The notes under the pieces: generated by a model
Databases searched by the model: none
What the model was told of the DNA's origin: nothing
What the model saw: only the letters and a program-made list of their open reading frames with translations
From: Staphylococcus warneri
GTDB taxonomy: Bacteria; Bacillota; Bacilli; Staphylococcales; Staphylococcaceae
DNA: 64,000 nucleotides
NCBI RefSeq assembly: GCF_900636385.1
Contig: NZ_LR134269.1
Location: 1,922,001 to 1,986,000, forward strand
Reading direction: 5' to 3'
In this document: one piece after another, positions 38,417-49,592 of the stretch
Position numbering within the stretch: the first letter of the stretch is position 1
How the letters are laid out: the number at the start of each line of letters is the position of its first letter
Translations under genes and position numbers: made by a program

Positions 38417-40951
38417 CTATGCTTGTCCATGACAGTTTTTATATTTCTTACCGCTACCGCAAGGACATGGATCATTACGACCGATGTCTTCACCTTTAAC
38501 AATCGGTTGTGGTTTCACTTTTTCTTTGCCATCTTCGGCTGATACATGTTTTGCTTCACCGAAGTCTGTTGTTTTTTCACGTTCAATATCATCTTCAACT
38601 TGTACCACTGATTTTAATATAAACTTACAAGTATCTTCTTCGATATTTTGCATCATCATATCAAATAACTCGTGACCTTCATTTTGATAATCACGTAATG
38701 GATTTTGTTGTGCATATGAACGTAAATGGATACCTTGACGTAATTGATCCATTGTATCTATATGATCTGTCCAATGACTATCAATAGAACGTAATAAAAT
38801 CATTCTTTCGAATTCATTCATTTGATCGCCAAGCGTTTCTTTTTGTTTAGCATAAGCTTTTTCAATTTTAGACCATACTACTTCAAAGATATCTTCTGAA
38901 TCTTTACCTTTAATTTCTGACTCTTTCAATTCTCCTTCTTGTAAGAAGACATCATTTATATAGTTGATGAATGGTTGATAATCTAAGTTATCATCCTCTT
39001 CATTGATATGATAATTGATTCCACGTTGTAATGTTGAACGTAACATGGCATCTACAACTTGTGAACTATCATCGTTATCAATGATATCGTTACGTTCATT
39101 ATAGATAATTTCACGTTGTTTACGTAGTACTTCGTCATATTCTAAGATACGTTTACGTGCATCAAAGTTGTTACCTTCAACACGTTTTTGCGCTGATTCT
39201 ACTGCTCTTGAAACCATTTTAGATTCAATTGGTGTAGAATCATCCATACCTAATCGGCCCATCATTTTTTGTAGTCTTTCTGAACCGAAACGTACCATTA
39301 ATTCATCTTGTAATGATAAATAGAAGCGACTATCCCCATTATCACCTTGACGACCTGAACGACCACGTAATTGGTCATCAATACGACGTGATTCATGACG
39401 TTCTGTACCAATAACAGCTAAACCACCGATTTCTTCAACGCCTTCACCTAATTTGATATCTGTACCACGACCAGCCATGTTTGTAGCAATGGTAACTGAT
39501 CCTTTTTGACCAGCATTTGCAACAATTTCCGCTTCTCGTTCATGGTTTTTAGCGTTTAATACATCATGTCTTACGCCACGTTTTTTTAATAAATTAGAAA
39601 TATATTCAGATGTTTCTACGGCTACTGTACCTAATAATACAGGTTGTCCTTTTTTATGCTTTTCAACTACATCTTCAACAACGGCATCAAATTTCCCTTT
39701 TTGACTAATGTAAATTAAGTCAGATTTATCAACACGTTGTACAGGTTTATTAGTCGGGATTTGAGTTACTGTCATATTATAAATATTTCGGAACTCTTCT
39801 TCCTCTGTTTTAGCAGTACCTGTCATACCTGCTAACTTATTGTACATTCTGAAATAGTTTTGGAAGGTGATAGAAGCCATTGTTTTAGATTCATTTTGAA
39901 TTTGTACGCCTTCTTTAGCTTCGATCGCTTGGTGTAAACCTTCAGAGAAACGTCTACCAGGCATTGTACGACCAGTAAATTGGTCAACGATAAGTACTTC
40001 GCCATCTACAACCATGTAGTCAACATCTCGTTGTAAAGTCACATGCGCTCTTAATGCCGTATTGATATGACTAATAATTTCTACGTTTTGAACATCATAA
40101 AGATTATCAATCTTAAACATGCGCTCTGCTTTATCTGCACCTTGTTCTGTTAAGTTCACAGATTTTGTTTTTTCATCGTATTTATAATCATCATCTAATT
40201 TTAGCATTTTAGCGAAAACATTAGCTTGTGTATAAAGTGATGTAGATTTTTCTGCTTCACCTGAAATAATAAGCGGTGTTCTTGCTTCATCAATTAAAAT
40301 AGAGTCTACCTCATCAATAATGGCAAAATGTAATGGTCTCATAACACGCTCTTCTGCATAGTTCACCATGTTATCTCTCAAATAGTCGAATCCTAGTTCG
40401 TTATTCGTACTATATGTGATATCTTGTGCATACGCTTCACGTTTTTCAGTTGTGGTTTTACTATTTAAGTTTAGACCTACAGATAAACCTAGAAATTCGT
40501 ATAGTTCTGCCATTTCTTCACTTTGAACACTAGATAAATATTCATTGACTGTAATAACGTGAACGCCTCGCCCTGCTAATGCATTTAAATATGTAGGCAT
40601 TGTTGCTGTTAACGTTTTACCTTCACCTGTTCTCATTTCAGCGATATCACCATGATGAATAGCGATACCACCCATAACTTGTACTTTATATGGAATCATA
40701 TTAAAAACGCGTTTAGAACCTTCACGTACAAGTGCATACGCTTCAGGTAAAATTTTATCTAAGTAATCATTTTGTTTTTTAACATCTTCAATTTCAGCAA
40801 GTTCTTCTTGAAATTTCTTAGTTTTATTTCGAATTTCTTCATCAGTTAAAAGTGCTGTATCTTCCTCTAATGCGAGTACTTTATCAGCTAACTTACCTAA
40901 CTTTTTCGTTTCTTTTTTATTGCCGTCAACAATTTTTGATAAAAATCCCAT
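38417..40951 (-). CDS. secA: Preprotein translocase ATPase SecA (SecA1)
   Basis: SecA is the motor that drives proteins through SecYEG. The 844-aa protein has Walker [12 protein letters not shown], the DEAD-like [17 protein letters not shown]-like motifs in [13 protein letters not shown] and RGRSGRQGD, and the C-terminal zinc motif [14 protein letters not shown] use the ATG at 40951 ([10 protein letters not shown]), with AGGAG eight nt upstream; the frame extends to 40993. The full length and zinc tail mark it as housekeeping SecA1, not the accessory SecA2. Confidence 0.98.
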   Translation of the reverse strand: MGFLSKIVDGNKKETKKLGKLADKVLALEEDTALLTDEEIRNKTKKFQEELAEIEDVKKQNDYLDKILPEAYALVREGSKRVFNMIPYKVQVMGGIAIHHGDIAEMRTGEGKTLTATMPTYLNALAGRGVHVITVNEYLSSVQSEEMAELYEFLGLSVGLNLNSKTTTEKREAYAQDITYSTNNELGFDYLRDNMVNYAEERVMRPLHFAIIDEVDSILIDEARTPLIISGEAEKSTSLYTQANVFAKMLKLDDDYKYDEKTKSVNLTEQGADKAERMFKIDNLYDVQNVEIISHINTALRAHVTLQRDVDYMVVDGEVLIVDQFTGRTMPGRRFSEGLHQAIEAKEGVQIQNESKTMASITFQNYFRMYNKLAGMTGTAKTEEEEFRNIYNMTVTQIPTNKPVQRVDKSDLIYISQKGKFDAVVEDVVEKHKKGQPVLLGTVAVETSEYISNLLKKRGVRHDVLNAKNHEREAEIVANAGQKGSVTIATNMAGRGTDIKLGEGVEEIGGLAVIGTERHESRRIDDQLRGRSGRQGDNGDSRFYLSLQDELMVRFGSERLQKMMGRLGMDDSTPIESKMVSRAVESAQKRVEGNNFDARKRILEYDEVLRKQREIIYNERNDIIDNDDSSQVVDAMLRSTLQRGINYHINEEDDNLDYQPFINYINDVFLQEGELKESEIKGKDSEDIFEVVWSKIEKAYAKQKETLGDQMNEFERMILLRSIDSHWTDHIDTMDQLRQGIHLRSYAQQNPLRDYQNEGHELFDMMMQNIEEDTCKFILKSVVQVEDDIEREKTTDFGEAKHVSAEDGKEKVKPQPIVKGEDIGRNDPCPCGSGKKYKNCHGQA

Positions 40952-41403
40952 TCTGTTCGCTCCTTTAGCTAAAAACTGCTTGGCTTTCAACAATTAATCT
41001 TACCATTTATACCTTTAGAATCATACTTAAATACTCATTAGTATACGTTATTCCCTTTGTCCATAATATAAACATATTGGCAATCATAGCTTACACACTT
41101 TAAGTTATTTTACATGGTAATTCAATCAAAATGCCTTTGTGTCTTTCCAATCTATAACATAATTAAATCTAATGAATTGTCAACAAGTTAATTCTAACAT
41201 GATACAATGTATTATTTCTCGTCTCAAATAAATAAACTTCGCATAAATTGCGAAATTTATTATACAGTATTTCTTTTCCGTTATTTTCAATTAAGATTAG
41301 CACAGTATAATCATTGCGTCTACGAATTCAAACATCCATACATCATTCTTTTAAATCCCTTTACTCAACTCATTATTAAGAATAACCCCTTAATATTATA
41401 TAT
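40952..41403. other. Intergenic region secA-hpf with secA leader
   Basis: There is no credible gene. The secA promoter (41154-41183) implies a leader of about 200 nt. The rest, 41184-41403, is AT-rich, and I see nothing further until the hpf terminator. Confidence 0.4.
41154..41183 (-). promoter_or_regulatory. Putative secA promoter
   Basis: A perfect -35 TTGACA (41178-41183) lies 18 nt from TGTTAT (41154-41159) on the minus strand. The implied transcript has a leader of roughly 200 nt before the secA ATG. Confidence 0.5.
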
Positions 41404-41456
41404 AAAAAGGGAGCAAGATGAAGTATTCACATACGAATAACAATCATCTCACTCCC
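41404..41456 (-). terminator. hpf terminator
   Basis: GGGAGTGAGATGA pairs with TCATCTTGCTCCC around an inner TATTC/GAATA hairpin, followed by TTTTT on the minus strand. Confidence 0.82.
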
Positions 41457-41523
41457 AAATTAACCCTATTCAATTATTAAACTGAATTCATTTCTTACAT
41501 ATATTTATGGTTCACATTGACCC

Positions 41524-42099
41524 TTATTGTTCAGTTGTTTCAATTAAACCATATTTTCCATCTTTACGACGATAAACGATACTAGTACCGTCAGTTTCAC
41601 GATCTGTAAAGATAAAGAAGTCATGTCCTAAAAGATTCATTTGTAATACCGCTTCTTCAGAATCCATAGGTTTTAAACTGAATTGTTTAGAACGAATAAT
41701 TTCGATATCATTATCATTATTTTCTTCTGCACCGCTAATTTCTTCTGGTGGTGCTTCTTGAACTTCTGCTACAAACACTTCTTGATCACCACGGTCACGT
41801 TGCTTACGATTTACACGTGTTTTATACTTTCTAACTTGACGTTCAAGTTTATTAGTAATTAAATCAACACCAGCATATAAATCATCATGTCTTTCTTCTG
41901 CTCTTAAAGTGACATCTTTAAGAGGAATTGTTACTTCAACTTTTGTAGTTGAATTTGAATAAGTTTTAACTTTAACGTGTGCAACCGCATTCGGTACATT
42001 ATTAAAGTAACGTTCTAACTTACCAATTTTTTCCTCAATATAGTTGCGAATTGCATCTGTGATAGTGAGGTTATCTCCATGAATTTCAAATCTAATCAT
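41524..42099 (-). CDS. hpf: Ribosome hibernation-promoting factor, long form
   Basis: Long HPF dimerises 70S ribosomes into 100S particles in slow growth and stress. The 191-aa protein has an N-terminal ribosome-binding S30AE domain ([20 protein letters not shown] to KYKTRVNRK, residues about 3-100). An acidic linker follows, and then the C-terminal dimerisation domain ([19 protein letters not shown] to GLIETTEQ). AAAGGAGAGATTACT precedes the ATG. A good promoter lies in the comFC end (42144-42171). Confidence 0.95.
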   Translation of the reverse strand: MIRFEIHGDNLTITDAIRNYIEEKIGKLERYFNNVPNAVAHVKVKTYSNSTTKVEVTIPLKDVTLRAEERHDDLYAGVDLITNKLERQVRKYKTRVNRKQRDRGDQEVFVAEVQEAPPEEISGAEENNDNDIEIIRSKQFSLKPMDSEEAVLQMNLLGHDFFIFTDRETDGTSIVYRRKDGKYGLIETTEQ

Positions 42100-42143
42100 A
42101 GTAATCTCTCCTTTAACCTCTTATATTGGTAATGCTTAATTAT

Positions 42144-42171
42144 ATTTTACCACGTCATCCTTATCTTGCAA
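42144..42171 (-). promoter_or_regulatory. Putative hpf promoter
   Basis: A -35 TTGCAA (42166-42171) and -10 TAAAAT (42144-42149) lie 16 nt apart on the minus strand, overlapping the last codons of comFC. Confidence 0.55.
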
Positions 42172-42835
42172 ACGCAAACACATTGAATTTTCTGACATTT
42201 AATGTGGATAATTTACACATTGCACGATTAATCGTTAACCCCGTTGTATAAATATCATCAACAAGTAATATTTCCTTACCATCTAACTCAATATTTTTCC
42301 TTATAAAAAAGGGATTTGTCTCTTTTATTCGTTTAATTTTATTTAAACCTGCTTGTTTCGGTCTAAATTCTGTACCTAATACATTTTTATAATCAACACC
42401 TTTCATCTTTAAAACTTCTTCAACTGGATTAAATGTTCTTTCAATATTACGTTCATCTGGGGATGGTATAGGGATTACGTAGTCAAATTTACCTTCTGGT
42501 ATATTGATTACCTCAGCAAGAATTTTGCATAAATAATGATCTTTCAAAAATTTATATTGATGAATCGTTTCTTTCATAATACCTTCATAAATAAAATCAC
42601 ATTTTAATTGATATTGAATGTTAAATCGCTCATTCAAAAATTGACAATCTTCACAAATTTGTTCATCTTGTGTCATTACTTTCAAACACTTTTTACAACG
42701 CTTTATAGCATCATGGATTTTTACTTGATTCCATTTTCCGACGCAAGTCTCACATAAAACATTAGGGTTTCTATAAAAATTAATGATAGTAAAAGGTTCA
42801 TTTATAGGATTCAAGCATTGTAGACATCTTTCCAT
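42161..42835 (-). CDS. comFC: ComF family phosphoribosyltransferase-like protein
   Basis: ComFC is needed for DNA uptake in competent Firmicutes, partnering ComFA. The 224-aa protein starts with zinc-type cysteines (CLQC, CETC, CKKC, CEDC within the first 65 residues). It ends with the phosphoribosyltransferase motif ILLVDDIYTTGLT. I use the ATG at 42835, which overlaps the comFA stop by one nt (TAATG). A GTG/ATG-extended frame reaches 42850 without a site. It is translationally coupled to comFA. Confidence 0.9.
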   Translation of the reverse strand: MERCLQCLNPINEPFTIINFYRNPNVLCETCVGKWNQVKIHDAIKRCKKCLKVMTQDEQICEDCQFLNERFNIQYQLKCDFIYEGIMKETIHQYKFLKDHYLCKILAEVINIPEGKFDYVIPIPSPDERNIERTFNPVEEVLKMKGVDYKNVLGTEFRPKQAGLNKIKRIKETNPFFIRKNIELDGKEILLVDDIYTTGLTINRAMCKLSTLNVRKFNVFAFAR

Positions 42836-44178
42836 TATATGTCTAACCATCCTTTTTGTTTCCCAAGTTGATTCATTTTTTTAATATCTTTTCTTGCTAA
42901 CATCATCGATAGTGACACACCATTATGATAATAAATCACATGCCCGTTTGGCGCTTGCTTCTTTCTCCCTACACGACCTGCAATCTGTATTAATGCTTCT
43001 TTAGAAAACTGGTCAGCATCAATTACTACGACATCCAACTTTTCCATAGTAAAACCTCGTTCAAGAATAGTAGTGGTAAAAACAACAACATGATTACCTG
43101 CCCTTAAAGATTGTACTTTTTCAAAGCGTTGCTCATCTTCACTGTGAATATATATTAAATTCGGTATTTGAGCTTGATACGTCTTAAAAGCTTTAATCAT
43201 GCAATCAATGTGATTAAAAAATACTAAAGTATATCGTTGACGTTGTATTTGTTGGGATAAAAAATTTAATAATTTATATTGAACTTTCTTAGGATTAAAC
43301 TTTAAATATTGAAAATTGGGTACCGGAAGTGGTTGTCGGTGGAATCGTGCAGGTAATTTAATCACATTATCTTTACTTATCGTCGATAATAGTTTCTTCG
43401 GCGGCGTAGCTGTCATATAAATATGACATGCACTCTGTTTGGAAGCTGTTTGAATCACTTTAAATAAGTCGTCATCCATTGATAATGGAAATGCATCTAC
43501 TTCATCAATAATAATAGCATCAAAGTGGTTTTTATATCGATATAGCTGATGAATCGTTGAAATGATAAAGTGTCCGTTGAACTCTTGTTTACTACTTTGA
43601 TGCAATACATCTATATCTTCCTGAAAAAATGCATTTTTAATCCGTTGGCTAATTTCTACTACAACATCAACACGTGGTGATACAATCGCAATATTGTCGC
43701 CTTGATTTCTAGCAAACTTAATGCCTTCGAAAATCATTTCAGTCTTACCAGCCCCAGTAACTGCATATAACAATAATTTTCGTCGTGCCTTAATTGCATT
43801 TACAATTTGTTGAGAGGCATACCTTTGTTGGTCTGAAAGCGCAAATTCAAGGTGATATTCACATAGCGTAGCCTTTTGATGACTCTTAGTTATTCTATAA
43901 TCAGTCAAATGATCCATACGACCAAGTTGTATACATTTTCTACAATATATAATGTCTTTATTTATAAAATTTGAAAAATAGCGATGAAAATATTTAGCAT
44001 CGTCTGTTTCACATTGAACACAATGCCAACGGTTATTTTTAAATACAACGCCTTTAGTAACATGTGCCACTTGTTCCGTAGTGATATTCATTTCTGAATG
44101 AATTAACTTTCCAAAATGTAATATTGATGTTCCCTCCAATAAAAAAAGACATACCGAATTGTCATTCAACAATTCCAT
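42835..44178 (-). CDS. comFA: ComFA competence helicase-like ATPase
   Basis: ComFA is a DEAD-box-related ATPase that helps pull single-stranded DNA into the cell during transformation. The 447-aa protein has an N-terminal zinc site (CVQC and CRKC), Walker A VTGAGKTE (about 141-148), DEVD, MTATPP and the helicase motif IAGRVGRK. With comFC it forms a two-gene operon. Natural competence in staphylococci depends on SigH; I did not identify a SigH promoter here. Confidence 0.93.
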   Translation of the reverse strand: MELLNDNSVCLFLLEGTSILHFGKLIHSEMNITTEQVAHVTKGVVFKNNRWHCVQCETDDAKYFHRYFSNFINKDIIYCRKCIQLGRMDHLTDYRITKSHQKATLCEYHLEFALSDQQRYASQQIVNAIKARRKLLLYAVTGAGKTEMIFEGIKFARNQGDNIAIVSPRVDVVVEISQRIKNAFFQEDIDVLHQSSKQEFNGHFIISTIHQLYRYKNHFDAIIIDEVDAFPLSMDDDLFKVIQTASKQSACHIYMTATPPKKLLSTISKDNVIKLPARFHRQPLPVPNFQYLKFNPKKVQYKLLNFLSQQIQRQRYTLVFFNHIDCMIKAFKTYQAQIPNLIYIHSEDEQRFEKVQSLRAGNHVVVFTTTILERGFTMEKLDVVVIDADQFSKEALIQIAGRVGRKKQAPNGHVIYYHNGVSLSMMLARKDIKKMNQLGKQKGWLDI

Positions 44179-44194
44179 ATGTCCTCTAAATCTT

Positions 44195-45061
44195 CTAATT
44201 AAGTCTAATTTGTCGTGCAGTGTAGCCTAAACCTAACCCACCAGATCCTAAGTGCGCGGCAATCACTGGTCCGAATTCAGAATATGCTACTTGGTAATGT
44301 GATGACGCATTGGCTTTGACAGATTCTAATAAGGCTTTACCATCCTCTGTTTTATCGCCATTAATCACGTAAATTGTCACATCATTATAATCTTTAACTT
44401 GATTTAAGACTTTATCTTCTAGTGCTTTTAGCGCTCTCTTCTTAGTACGTACTTTTTCTTCTGGTACTATTTTACCATCATCAAATTTAAGTACTGGTTT
44501 CATTTTTAACAATGTACCTACCCAAGCTTGAGCACCTGTAATACGTCCGCTTTTTTGTAAATTTTTTAAGTCATCTACAATTAAATAAGCACCTGTATGT
44601 TCTCTCATATCAGTTAACTCTGCTATGATATCATCTGGTTTATAACCTTGTTCTACCATTTCTATTGCACGTAATACGTAACAACCTTCCATCATAGCCG
44701 CAAGCTTACTATCAAATGCATAGACATTAATGCCTTCAACTAACTCTCCAGCTTGCTTCCCAGATTGATAACTCCCACTAATTCCACTAGATAAGAATAC
44801 AACTATCACATCTGTGTAACCATCTTCTCTTAATTTTTCGTATCTTTGAATCCATTCACCTACAGCCGGTTGACTTGTCGTAGGTATCGTTGCTGAAGAA
44901 GCCATTTTATTATAAAAATGGTCAATATCAACATTTACATCTTCAGTATAGCTTACACCATCATCAAAAGTTACACTTAACGGTGCAACTGGGATATTAT
45001 ATTTATCAATTAAATCTTGAGATAGATAGCTAGTAGAATCAGTCATTACAGCAATCTTCAT
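44195..45061 (-). CDS. fakB1: DegV family fatty acid-binding protein FakB1
   Basis: FakB1 presents exogenous fatty acids to the kinase FakA for phosphorylation. The 288-aa DegV-fold protein has MTDSTSYLS at the N-terminus, [10 protein letters not shown] and [10 protein letters not shown], and it ends with the conserved [12 protein letters not shown] use the ATG at 45061, with GAGGAGG six nt upstream; the length equals that of S. aureus FakB1 as I remember it. It is 16 nt upstream of comFA on the same strand, so read-through into the competence genes is possible. Confidence 0.88.
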   Translation of the reverse strand: MKIAVMTDSTSYLSQDLIDKYNIPVAPLSVTFDDGVSYTEDVNVDIDHFYNKMASSATIPTTSQPAVGEWIQRYEKLREDGYTDVIVVFLSSGISGSYQSGKQAGELVEGINVYAFDSKLAAMMEGCYVLRAIEMVEQGYKPDDIIAELTDMREHTGAYLIVDDLKNLQKSGRITGAQAWVGTLLKMKPVLKFDDGKIVPEEKVRTKKRALKALEDKVLNQVKDYNDVTIYVINGDKTEDGKALLESVKANASSHYQVAYSEFGPVIAAHLGSGGLGLGYTARQIRLN

Positions 45062-45200
45062 AGTAGTCCTCCTCAATTATACTCATAGTAATAATACAAT
45101 ATTTTATTAAAAAAGAAAATCTTAATTAAACAATTTATTTTAAGTATTTACAGAGTGTATAATACAAATATGAAAACAGAGCGAAGATGAAGGTGAAAAA

Positions 45201-45842
45201 ATGACAAAACCAATCATTACTATTAAAGAAGAACATACTATTGAAAATACAATCAATAAATCGCGTTTTATTTCACATATTAAACCTGTAGCTTCAGAGG
45301 ATGAAGCAAAGGCATTCATAAATGAGGTGAAATCACAACATAAAGATGCAACACACAACTGTTCTGCATACACTGTAGGGCCAGAAATGAATATTCAAAA
45401 AGCAAATGACGATGGAGAACCAAGTGGTACTGCTGGCGTCCCTATGTTGGAAATATTAAAAAAGTTAGAACTACATGATGTGTGCGTCGTTGTTACACGC
45501 TATTTTGGCGGTATCAAATTAGGTGGTGGCGGCCTCATAAGAGCATATAGTGGTGCAGTACGTGATGTTATTTATGATATTGGACGTGTGGAGTTAAGAG
45601 CTGCTATTCCAACCACCGTTACCTTGAATTATGATCAAACTGGCAAATTTGAATATGAATTAGGTTCCACTAGCTTTATGCTTAGAAATCAATTCTATAC
45701 TGACAAAGTTAGCTACCAAATAGATGTAGTTGAAACTGAGTACGATGATTTTATCGAGTTTTTAAATAGAACGACAGCTGGCAATTATGAGCTAAATACT
45801 GAAGAAATTAAAATGTTACCCTTCGATATTACAACAGATTAA
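45201..45842 (+). CDS. YigZ/IMPACT family protein
   Basis: This 213-aa protein has an N-terminal IMPACT domain (KSRFISHIKPVASEDEAKAF, HNCSAYTVG, NDDGEPSGTAGVPM, RYFGGIKLGGGGLIRAY) and a C-terminal DUF1949 domain. Relatives are implicated in translation control (IMPACT/YIH1) or as aminopeptidase-like proteins. The bacterial role is unsettled. AAGGTGAAAAA precedes the ATG. It converges on tagO, sharing a terminator. Confidence 0.92.
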   Translation: MTKPIITIKEEHTIENTINKSRFISHIKPVASEDEAKAFINEVKSQHKDATHNCSAYTVGPEMNIQKANDDGEPSGTAGVPMLEILKKLELHDVCVVVTRYFGGIKLGGGGLIRAYSGAVRDVIYDIGRVELRAAIPTTVTLNYDQTGKFEYELGSTSFMLRNQFYTDKVSYQIDVVETEYDDFIEFLNRTTAGNYELNTEEIKMLPFDITTD

Positions 45843-45845
45843 AAA

Positions 45846-45910
45846 ATAAGCTATCTAAAGTTAGAGTCTAAATAACGATGAAATCGGGACTCTGTTTTAG
45901 ATAGCTTTTA
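45846..45910. terminator. Bidirectional terminator between the YigZ-family gene and tagO
   Basis: AAGCTATCTAAA pairs with TTTAGATAGCTT, with an inner AGAGTC/GACTCT, and A and T runs on the two sides. Confidence 0.88.
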
Positions 45911-45916
45911 TGATGT

Positions 45917-47002
45917 TTAGTGATTGTCTTCCTCTTCATATTGATGTTGAGGATGTGGATGATCACCTTTTTTTGTAATTAGGTTTAAAATCGGTCTATA
46001 ATTATCGTCAATTAATCCTGTAAATTCAACAATGAGTTCAATCGTTAAAATAATTAAAATGAACATCATTAATGCACCTAGAGGTTGAGATAGATACAGA
46101 ATAATACTAGATAGACTGAATAAGATAGCAATGGAATATATGAGTAAGACGGTTTGTCTATGTGTATAACCAAGTTCTAATAACTTATGATGTAAATGAG
46201 ATTTATCCGCTTGCATAATATGTTGCCCTTTTTTCATTCGTCGAATCATTGCAAAAATAGTATCAATAAATGGTACTGCTAAAATAACAATAGGGAAAAA
46301 TAATGCAATAAATGTAATGTTTTTAAAACCTAGCAATGAAACAAATCCAATAATAAAACCAATCATTAGGGCTCCACTATCACCAAGAAATATTTTAGCT
46401 GGGTGTGAGTTATAGAATAAAAATCCTAATAAAGATCCGATTAACACACAACAAATCATTATAATAAAGATATTCGCTTGTAAGATAGCGATAAATGCAA
46501 TTGTCATTAATGCAATCGCAGATACACCAGATGCTAAGCCATCTAATCCATCAATTAAATTAATAGCATTTGTAATAGCTACAATCCAAATCACTGTAAT
46601 TGGAATACTTAAAATTCCAAAATGTATCGTTGGTCCCATTGGTAATGAAATAAAATCAATGGTAATACCATAAAATGCGACCACTAAAGCTGCTACGATT
46701 TGCCCAGCTAATTTGATATATGGTTTAAGATCAAATATATCATCGATTAAACCAACGGCATACATCAATATTGCTCCGATAACTAATGGTTTCACTTCCC
46801 TTTCAATAGGATGGCCTAACCACATTCCAATTAAAAATGAGAATAAAATAACTGTGCCACCCATGACTGAAATCGGCTTTGTATGCACCTTACGAAAATT
46901 GGGTTTATCTACTAAATTTAATTTTTTAGACATCGCAATAATAATGGGTGTTATTATTAAACTGACTATCATAGTAAATGCAATGAGTAATAATGTATAC
47001 AT
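45917..47002 (-). CDS. tagO: UDP-GlcNAc:undecaprenyl-phosphate GlcNAc-1-phosphate transferase TagO
   Basis: TagO makes the first lipid-linked intermediate of wall teichoic acid. The 361-aa polytopic membrane protein has the MraY/WecA motifs: GLIDDIFDLKPYIKL, NAINLIDGLDGLASG, FLGDSGALMIGF, and the cytoplasmic SHLHHKLLELGY. GAAGGTGAACTG precedes the ATG. There is no neighbouring teichoic acid gene, as usual in staphylococci. The His/Glu-rich end (HPHPQHQYEEEDNH) is low complexity. Confidence 0.95.
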   Translation of the reverse strand: MYTLLLIAFTMIVSLIITPIIIAMSKKLNLVDKPNFRKVHTKPISVMGGTVILFSFLIGMWLGHPIEREVKPLVIGAILMYAVGLIDDIFDLKPYIKLAGQIVAALVVAFYGITIDFISLPMGPTIHFGILSIPITVIWIVAITNAINLIDGLDGLASGVSAIALMTIAFIAILQANIFIIMICCVLIGSLLGFLFYNSHPAKIFLGDSGALMIGFIIGFVSLLGFKNITFIALFFPIVILAVPFIDTIFAMIRRMKKGQHIMQADKSHLHHKLLELGYTHRQTVLLIYSIAILFSLSSIILYLSQPLGALMMFILIILTIELIVEFTGLIDDNYRPILNLITKKGDHPHPQHQYEEEDNH

Positions 47003-47400
47003 CAGTTCACCTTCATCAAAATTAAGTTAGTTTCTATCATTTAAAGGGTAAGTTTTAAGAAATCCAACTATTTCTCTTCCTATATTTATAGTTAATATTT
47101 AAACGTGCGTCGGTTATTTTGTATGATTTTCCTCTTTAATAACGACTACTATCAATCTTCAATTCTATCGCAATAACATCAGTTGCTATCATCTTTCCTT
47201 ATTATTAAATCAACTGTATAATAGTAGTTAATCTAAAATAAGATATCCCAAATTTATAACAACATTCTTTCTTCATATATATCTACATCGATTTTTATAC
47301 TCTCACATGACGAAACTTTTTTTCATCATATCACTTAAGTTAACATTTTAACATTAATCACTATTTTATGTGATAAATTTTTTAGTCTAACTAATGACAA
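47003..47400. other. Divergent promoter region tagO/gdpS
   Basis: There is no credible gene in this stretch of about 400 bp. It should contain the tagO promoter on the minus strand and the gdpS promoter on the plus strand. I see no confident boxes and no known riboswitch fold. Confidence 0.35.
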
Positions 47401-47422
47401 ATTGTAAGTTTTCACTTACAAT
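47401..47422. repeat. Inverted repeat in the gdpS leader
   Basis: ATTGTAAG-TTTTCA-CTTACAAT is a perfect 8-bp inverted repeat about 20 bp before the gdpS ribosome-binding site. No T-run follows, so an operator or regulatory hairpin is more likely than a terminator. Confidence 0.55.
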
Positions 47423-47454
47423 AGCTAATGGTCAATAAAGGAGTCGGTAAAACT

Positions 47455-48525
47455 ATGTTTGAAGCAATTATATATAATATTTCAGTCATGGTTGCAGGCA
47501 TATATTTGTTTCATAGACTGCAATACTCTGAAAATAAAAGAATGGTCTTTTCTAAAGGATACGTCACTGTTTTAATGACGCTTGTTGCACTTTTATTAGC
47601 AGCATATCCCATTCCCTTCCGTTTAGAATACTTAGTTCATTTAACGTTTGTACCTTTATTATTCTTAGGACGTTACACCAACATGGTTTACACATTAGCT
47701 TCAGCTGTCGTCGTATCATTAGTTGACATACTTATTTTTAACAACTCTATTATATACGGTATCACTTTAGTCGTTATAGCGGGTGTGGTCAGTGCAGTAG
47801 GTCCGTTTTTAAAACAAAACGATATTATATCGTTACTTATATTAAATACAATCAGTATTATCATTTTATTTATACTTGCATTAGTGAGCCCAATCTATGA
47901 TTTAATTGAAATTGCAATTTTAATTCCTGTGTCATTCATTATCACAATTGCCTCTGCAATTACATTTGTAGATATTTGGCATTTCTTCTCACTCGTTAAT
48001 CGCTATGAAAATGAAGATAAATATGATTATTTAACTGGTCTTGGGAATGTTAAAGAATTCGATAGACATTTGAATCAGTTATCTAAATATACTGAGACAC
48101 ATAATGAAAGCTTAGGCTTGTTACTTATTGACATTGATGGCTTTAAAGATGTAAATGATACATATACGCACCAAGCAGGAGATGCTGTATTAAAACAAAT
48201 GTCTCAATTACTTAAAAATTATGTCCCTAAACAATTTCTTATTTTTAGAAATGGTGGCGAAGAGTTCTCTGTTGTAATTAATGACTATACATTGGATCAA
48301 AGTGTCAAACTTGCCGAAAATATTCGTCAAGGTGTAGAGAAGTCATCATTCCATCTACCTAATAAGGAAGTCATAAAACTTTCAGTGTCTATAGGTGTCG
48401 GTTATTTAACACAAGATGATCGCAAATCACAAAGACGCGTCTTTAAAGATGCAGATGATATGGTACATGTGGCTAAAAGCGAAGGTAGAAATAAAGTCAT
48501 GTTTAATCCTATTATTAAACTATAA
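47455..48525 (+). CDS. gdpS: GGDEF-domain membrane protein GdpS
   Basis: This is the conserved staphylococcal GGDEF protein. About six membrane helices (residues 1-180) are followed by a GGDEF domain with [26 protein letters not shown], and the active-site loop RNGGEEF, a GGEEF variant. In S. aureus and S. epidermidis the protein affects biofilm and virulence without c-di-GMP synthesis, according to published work. I use the ATG at 47455 (356 aa), with AAGGAG eleven nt upstream; the frame begins at 47428. Confidence 0.94.
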   Translation: MFEAIIYNISVMVAGIYLFHRLQYSENKRMVFSKGYVTVLMTLVALLLAAYPIPFRLEYLVHLTFVPLLFLGRYTNMVYTLASAVVVSLVDILIFNNSIIYGITLVVIAGVVSAVGPFLKQNDIISLLILNTISIIILFILALVSPIYDLIEIAILIPVSFIITIASAITFVDIWHFFSLVNRYENEDKYDYLTGLGNVKEFDRHLNQLSKYTETHNESLGLLLIDIDGFKDVNDTYTHQAGDAVLKQMSQLLKNYVPKQFLIFRNGGEEFSVVINDYTLDQSVKLAENIRQGVEKSSFHLPNKEVIKLSVSIGVGYLTQDDRKSQRRVFKDADDMVHVAKSEGRNKVMFNPIIKL

Positions 48526-48552
48526 TCAAATATTGAATACACTATCAGAGGT

Positions 48553-48625
48553 AGAGACAAAAGGATTTGTAATTTCGTTAATTTATTTATCGACGTTTGA
48601 ATCTTTCACGTCTCTTCCTTTTTTA
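48553..48625 (+). terminator. gdpS terminator
   Basis: AGAGAC (48553-48558) pairs with GTCTCT (48610-48615) around a partial inner stem and is followed by a T-run on the plus strand. The loop is long, so confidence is moderate. Confidence 0.5.
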
Positions 48626-48815
48626 TTTTATAAACGCATTTCTTATCCACCATAGCCTTATTTATTTTAGATTTAAAATAAATGTTTACCACCGTTTTCA
48701 CCTATCTCCTTCATTACATAATCTTTTCAATATGACTTACTCTATTGAAAGTTGTTAGCTCAAGTTGTAAACTTCAATTATTCATATCATTAAATTAATT
48801 AGGAGGTGGTTATTC

Positions 48816-49577
48816 ATGTCAGATTCAATCACTATCATTGATGAGAATAAAGTGATTGATGTCGTGTTGATTGCTGGTAGGATTTTACTAGAAGCTGGTG
48901 CTGAAACATATCGTGTTGAAGATACCATGAATAGAATTGCACATAGCTATGGCTTACATGATACATATAGTTTTGTAACTTCAACCGCTATTATCTTCTC
49001 TCTTAATGATCGTACTAGTACTCGATTAATTCGTATTAGAGAACGTACGACAGATTTAGAAAAAATAGCTTTAACCAACAGTTTGTCTCGTAAAATTTCT
49101 AGCAATCAACTTACTATTGATGAAGCAAAATCTGAATTAATCCACCTTAGAAGTGCATCGTTGCAATATTCATTTTTAATTAATTTATTTGCAGCAGCGA
49201 TTGCATGTGGTTTTTTCCTATTTATGTTTGGTGGCGTAGCATCAGATTGTTGGATTGCCATACTAGCTGGAGGATCAGCGTTTTTAACGTTTAGCCTTGT
49301 TCAACGATATATTCAAATTAAATTTTTCTCAGAATTTGTTGCTGCTGCAGTCGTAATCACAATAGCTGCTGCCTGTTCGAAACTTGGATTGGCAACAAAT
49401 CAGAACATTATTACCATTGCGAGCGTAATGCCTCTTGTACCTGGTATTTTAATTACCAATGCGATTCGTGATTTACTAGCTGGAGAGTTATTAGCAGGTA
49501 TGTCTAGAGGTGTAGAAGCGGCGCTAACTGCATTTGCTATTGGCGCTGGCGTTGCTATAGTATTACTAATTTTTTAA
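48816..49577 (+). CDS. Threonine/serine exporter, large subunit (ThrE N-terminal type)
   Basis: This 253-aa protein has a cytoplasmic N-terminal domain (AGRILLEAGAETYRVEDTMNRIA) and five membrane helices. This is the first half of the ThrE/ThrED exporter family (DUF1212). AGGAGGTGG is seven nt before the ATG. The second half is the next gene, 15 nt downstream, so the exporter is split into two chains. The substrate is inferred from Corynebacterium ThrE. Confidence 0.88.
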   Translation: MSDSITIIDENKVIDVVLIAGRILLEAGAETYRVEDTMNRIAHSYGLHDTYSFVTSTAIIFSLNDRTSTRLIRIRERTTDLEKIALTNSLSRKISSNQLTIDEAKSELIHLRSASLQYSFLINLFAAAIACGFFLFMFGGVASDCWIAILAGGSAFLTFSLVQRYIQIKFFSEFVAAAVVITIAAACSKLGLATNQNIITIASVMPLVPGILITNAIRDLLAGELLAGMSRGVEAALTAFAIGAGVAIVLLIF

Positions 49578-49592
49578 GAGAGGCTGTTCATA

